Of a stretch of 64,000 bases of DNA, positions 61,252 through 64,000 are shown piece after piece; the first letter of the stretch is position 1, and every line of letters starts with the position of its first letter. Made by a program: the position numbers and the translations under genes. The stretch is from Caedibacter sp052030685 (GTDB lineage: Bacteria; Pseudomonadota; Gammaproteobacteria; Francisellales; Francisellaceae). The stretch covers positions 44,517-108,516 of the forward strand of contig NZ_JBQAJM010000005.1 in NCBI RefSeq assembly GCF_052030685.1. The letters are read 5' to 3'. Under the pieces are notes generated by a model, which was given only the letters and a program-made list of their open reading frames with translations, did not search any database and was not told the DNA's origin.

Positions 61252-62208
61252 TTATGGAATCGGCACGGCTTTTAAGAGTGCATCAATCACATCATCACTG
61301 GTAATATTATCAACTTCAGCTTCAAAGCTTAAGAGTATTCTATGCCTTAACACCTCATGAATCACAGCGTGCACATCATGTGGTGAAACATAATCCTGCT
61401 GATTCAACCAAGCATGCGCGCGTGCCGCGCGCTCCAACGCAATCGTACCACGTGGACTTGCACCAAAGCGGATCCATTTGCCAAGATCTTCACTGTATTT
61501 CACTGCATCGCGCGTGGCTAATACCAATTGAATCATGTACTCCTCAACGGCACTAGAAACATGCAGATCCAATACTTGCTGCTGCGCTGTGAAAATTTGC
61601 TGCTGTGTGATCAGCGGCGGTTTTTGTAAGTTCACAGAACGATTGCCACGATTTAATGCCAAAATTTCTTTTTCCATTGCCGCATCTGGGTAACCAATTT
61701 TAACATGTAGCATAAAACGATCTAATTGCGCTTCAGGTAGTGGATAAGTCCCCTCTTGCTCAATTGGGTTTTGTGTTGCCATCACTAAAAATAAATCAGG
61801 TAGTGAATACGTTTGTTTACCAATGGTAATCTGCTTTTCACCCATGGCTTCTAAAAGGGCTGATTGCACTTTAGCAGGAGCGCGATTGATCTCATCGGCT
61901 AATAATAAATTATGAAATAAAGGACCGGTTTGAAACTCAAAGCTTTGACGCTCAGGAATATAGATCTCAGTCCCGGTTAAATCAGCAGGTAACAAATCAG
62001 GTGTGAATTGAATCCGATGATAAGAACACTCAATACATTCAGCTAATGTTTTAATTGCGGTGGTTTTAGCAAGACCGGGCGCGCCCTCAACCAACAAATG
62101 CCCTGATGATAATAAGGCAATCAACAGACGCTTTGTTAAAGCACGCTGCCCAACAATACGTGCATCTAAATACGCTAATAAACTTTCAAAATCCTGATAT
62201 ACCGACAT
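61252..62208 (-). CDS. moxR: MoxR-family AAA+ ATPase
   Basis: 318 residues. Walker A GAPGLAKTTA (about 39-48), Walker B LLLADEINRAPAKVQSALLEAMGEKQ, sensor 1 VMATQNPIEQEGTYPLPEAQLDRF, and the arginine-finger region, all of the MoxR subgroup. MoxR ATPases assist assembly of metal-dependent or vWA-containing complexes. It is the first gene of the seven-gene operon moxR-DUF58-DUF4381-batA-batB-batC-batD, whose members are within a few bases of each other. AGGAGG is 6 bp before the ATG. Upstream 62209-62390 contains an inverted repeat. Confidence 0.95.
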   Translation of the reverse strand: MSVYQDFESLLAYLDARIVGQRALTKRLLIALLSSGHLLVEGAPGLAKTTAIKTLAECIECSYHRIQFTPDLLPADLTGTEIYIPERQSFEFQTGPLFHNLLLADEINRAPAKVQSALLEAMGEKQITIGKQTYSLPDLFLVMATQNPIEQEGTYPLPEAQLDRFMLHVKIGYPDAAMEKEILALNRGNRSVNLQKPPLITQQQIFTAQQQVLDLHVSSAVEEYMIQLVLATRDAVKYSEDLGKWIRFGASPRGTIALERAARAHAWLNQQDYVSPHDVHAVIHEVLRHRILLSFEAEVDNITSDDVIDALLKAVPIP

Positions 62209-62272
62209 AAACCCTCCTAAGGTTTTAAAGACTTTATATAAGGCTCATAGATCAGCTTATAATACCTCCATC

Positions 62273-62287
62273 ATCGAATACTTCGAT
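62273..62287. promoter_or_regulatory. Inverted repeat upstream of moxR, candidate operator
   Basis: ATCGAA and TTCGAT flank a 3-base centre (15 bp total, exact arms), 65-80 bp before the moxR start and just before a TATTAT-like -10 on the minus strand. It may be a regulator site for the bat operon. Confidence 0.35.
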
Positions 62288-62390
62288 ACTAAGCACTATA
62301 AAATGATTTTTCTGAGCTGCACATAGTTTTAATGGTCTTTATTTTATAAATCCATTTATGAATTTCAAGCCTCGTTCTGCTGAATTTTCT

Positions 62391-63203
62391 TTACAAGACG
62401 TATTTTCTAAACATAGTAATGACAAGTGGGATAACGCTCCAAAGCACTAGCCAAATGACACAATAAGTGAAAGATAAAGGTGCCTCACCCACACCATAAA
62501 ATTGCTGTATTGATTGTGGAGCAATACTTAATATCCCCTGTATTCTAAACAAATCTATCGGGCTAAGTAGCAATAAAACACTAATGCTTTGCGAACTTAT
62601 AACACCATTGAAAGTTACAACCAATAACACAAACAATAAATCAAAAAGAAAAATAAAAAACAACCAAATAATGATTGTCAATGCAATCGTATAGGTGCGG
62701 TTTTGGGAAACCGTTGATATAAATAACCCAATTGAAATAAAGCTTGTACTTAATAAAATACAACTCAATATGAGATTCAAAAAGACAGACATCGTCACAG
62801 CAAAAGGACTCAACACGTATAGTGATATTATAAATGCTATTATGATACTGATGATTAATGTGACTGACTGCCCTAACCATTTACCCAAAATAAATAGACA
62901 TGAGGATACCGGATAGGTCAATAACAATTCAAATGTTTTCAATTCACGTTCTTTTAAAACCGTGTCATAAGATAAAATCATTGCAAACAGCGGAATAATA
63001 TACATATAAATGTGCAGTAATGACAATAAAGTAACCGCTTGGTTATTGCTCATATTTTCTGCTGAAAAATTACCGCTAAAGTGAATCATTGTAAAATTAA
63101 TCAGCAAAAATAACAGTGTTACGATAGCCGTCCAACCATTTTTTAATAATGCAAGGTACTCTCTTTTGGCAATATGATAAATTAGTTTAAACTTCATGTG
63201 CAT
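62391..63203 (-). CDS. ABC-2-type permease (NosY/GldF-like)
   Basis: 270 residues from the ATG at 63203 (63197 is also possible); six membrane helices. FKLIYHIAKREYLALLKNGW starts the permease, and the DTVLKERELKTFELLLTYPVSS loop plus YTIALTIIIWLFFIFLFDLLFV are typical of ABC-2 permeases as in NosY and gliding GldF. The ATPase gene overlaps its 5' end by about 17 bp. It would normally work with an ATP-binding partner, but the partner next to it is broken, so the system is probably decaying unless another ATPase serves it. Strongly AT-rich. Substrate unknown. Confidence 0.75.
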   Translation of the reverse strand: MHMKFKLIYHIAKREYLALLKNGWTAIVTLLFLLINFTMIHFSGNFSAENMSNNQAVTLLSLLHIYMYIIPLFAMILSYDTVLKERELKTFELLLTYPVSSCLFILGKWLGQSVTLIISIIIAFIISLYVLSPFAVTMSVFLNLILSCILLSTSFISIGLFISTVSQNRTYTIALTIIIWLFFIFLFDLLFVLLVVTFNGVISSQSISVLLLLSPIDLFRIQGILSIAPQSIQQFYGVGEAPLSFTYCVIWLVLWSVIPLVITMFRKYVL

Positions 63204-63930
63204 GTGACCGTAATTCGTTTTCAATTTCTAAAGAGTCGACTTGGATATCTGCAATCGCATAACCGTATGTTTGCAATAGACCAATTAGTTGCTCAACCTC
63301 AACAGGTCTCAAAAGCGTATTAAACGTATATTCATCCAAATAATTTATTGATGCTGTGATTTTTGATATTTGACCTTTTATAGACTGATCAAGCGTTTTA
63401 GGTACTCTCACCCAAAGTCGCTTATTGATCGCATTGGTATCATTGATATTAACATGTCCAAACTTAGCATTGAATTGACGTATAATTTTCCCTCGGCTCA
63501 TTAATAAGATATTATCCGTATTATCCCAAAGCTCAGAAAACAAATGTGAGGTAATTAAAACTGCGGCTCCCTTTTTTGCAAGTGATTTGATCACAGTGTA
63601 AAACAACTGCACCCCTTTGTAGTCAAAACCATTTGAAGGCTCGTCAAAAATAGCAACCTTAGGTTGATGAATGATCGCTTGAGCCAAGTTTAGGCGCTGT
63701 CGTAACCCTTTAGATAGCGCAGATACTTTTTTATCTTTATGCTTTAAAAGTCCAACCTGATCAAGGGTCTTTAAGATTATTTCTTTGGAAGGTCGGCACT
63801 GGCGAAGATATGCAAAAAAACTTAGCACATGATGTACTTTCTCATTAGGATACATATTCAAATCTTCAGGCATATAGCCAAGTACCTTATGATAATCATT
63901 AATATTCTTTTGAGTTAAGCATTCTGAAGT
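63187..63930 (-). pseudogene. Truncated NosF-like ABC ATPase, lacking Walker A
   Basis: The reading frame is open from an in-frame TAA at 63931-63933 to the stop at 63187. It carries the ABC signature ALSKGLRQRLNLAQAII, the Walker B FDEPSNGFDY and a C-terminal domain of ~80 residues, all as in NosF-type ATPases. Upstream of VLGYMPEDLNMYP, where the sequence still looks like a normal ATPase (TQKNINDYHK), the ~50 N-terminal residues with Walker A (GPNGAGKST-type) should follow, but a stop is met instead and none of the three frames up to 64000 contains a P-loop. So the gene has lost its 5' end by deletion or rearrangement. Whether the remainder is translated from the ATG at 63873 is unknown. 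Confidence 0.75.
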
Positions 63931-64000
63931 TTAGAGTTTTAAACATTAAATTTTCAATCAGTCGATCTAATTGTTAGCTCACGCAACTAAGCTTTTAAGC

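Noticed and set aside
1..64000. CRISPR arrays, tRNA or rRNA genes, riboswitches and complete prophage or insertion sequence
   Set aside because: No regularly spaced repeats, cloverleaf-type sequences with CCA-proximal arms, conserved riboswitch cores, transposase or phage structural genes were seen by reading; a tRNAscan/Infernal search would settle the RNA part.

Overview
The window looks like a chromosomal segment of an AT-rich gammaproteobacterium, most likely of the Francisella/Fastidiosibacteraceae side of Thiotrichales. This rests on gene content: a giant NAD-glutamate dehydrogenase, a peroxiredoxin-glutaredoxin fusion, type III pantothenate kinase, mlaFEDCB-ibaG, MsrB, a MoxR/Bat operon and an MFS carrier resembling the Francisella/Legionella phagosomal group. 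The taxon is inferred, not searched. Gene density is high, most neighbours overlap or sit within 30 bp, and no tRNA, rRNA, CRISPR or complete insertion sequence was seen.

Layout. 1-4.2 kb: 5' part of gdh (minus strand), Prx-Grx, and a tiny exported peptide. 4.3-7.95 kb: a tightly coupled, visibly more AT-rich four-gene operon of anthranilate synthase I and II, an iron-sulfur flavoprotein and an EamA exporter, which looks like a small imported metabolic module. 8.1-11.5 kb: class III Fic protein, fmt, a hypothetical protein and an orphan FecCD permease. 11.6-17.3 kb: minCDE running directly into mlaFEDCB-ibaG, joining division-site placement to phospholipid transport. 17.3-24.1 kb: HTH protein with phased repeats, ROK kinase, rpsA, tusE, a flippase and a single-cysteine msrB. 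24.1-30.5 kb: accA, MFS carrier, ArsR-type repressor with a zinc/cadmium ATPase, and an alcohol dehydrogenase. 30.6-39.7 kb: lipoproteins, a methyltransferase, pyrB, coaE, truA, a VanY-type peptidase, folE, coaX, an MFS drug exporter and an SH3b protein. 39.9-47.1 kb: desaturase, then a minus-strand parA-parB-amidotransferase-SGNH hydrolase-glk cluster, UPF0149 and MipA. 47.2-53.3 kb: cueR-copA with a 24-codon gene, def, ung, rlmB and an uncharacterised protein. 53.5-62.2 kb: APC permease and the seven-gene moxR-DUF58-DUF4381-batA-batB-batC-batD operon. 62.4-64 kb: an ABC-2 permease and an ATPase that has lost its Walker A end.

The most unusual signal is that the uncharacterised 152-residue protein upstream of rlmB shares its N-terminal peptide with the ParB-like protein 8 kb away. 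In ParB proteins this is where ParA is contacted, so one short ParA may serve two partners. Other notable points are the stand-alone anthranilate synthase operon, two in-frame msrB starts that each have a ribosome-binding site and would give exported and cytosolic forms, a copA-coupled 24-residue membrane peptide, a MerR-type promoter with the diagnostic 19-bp spacer, and copies of dispersed intergenic hairpin repeats.
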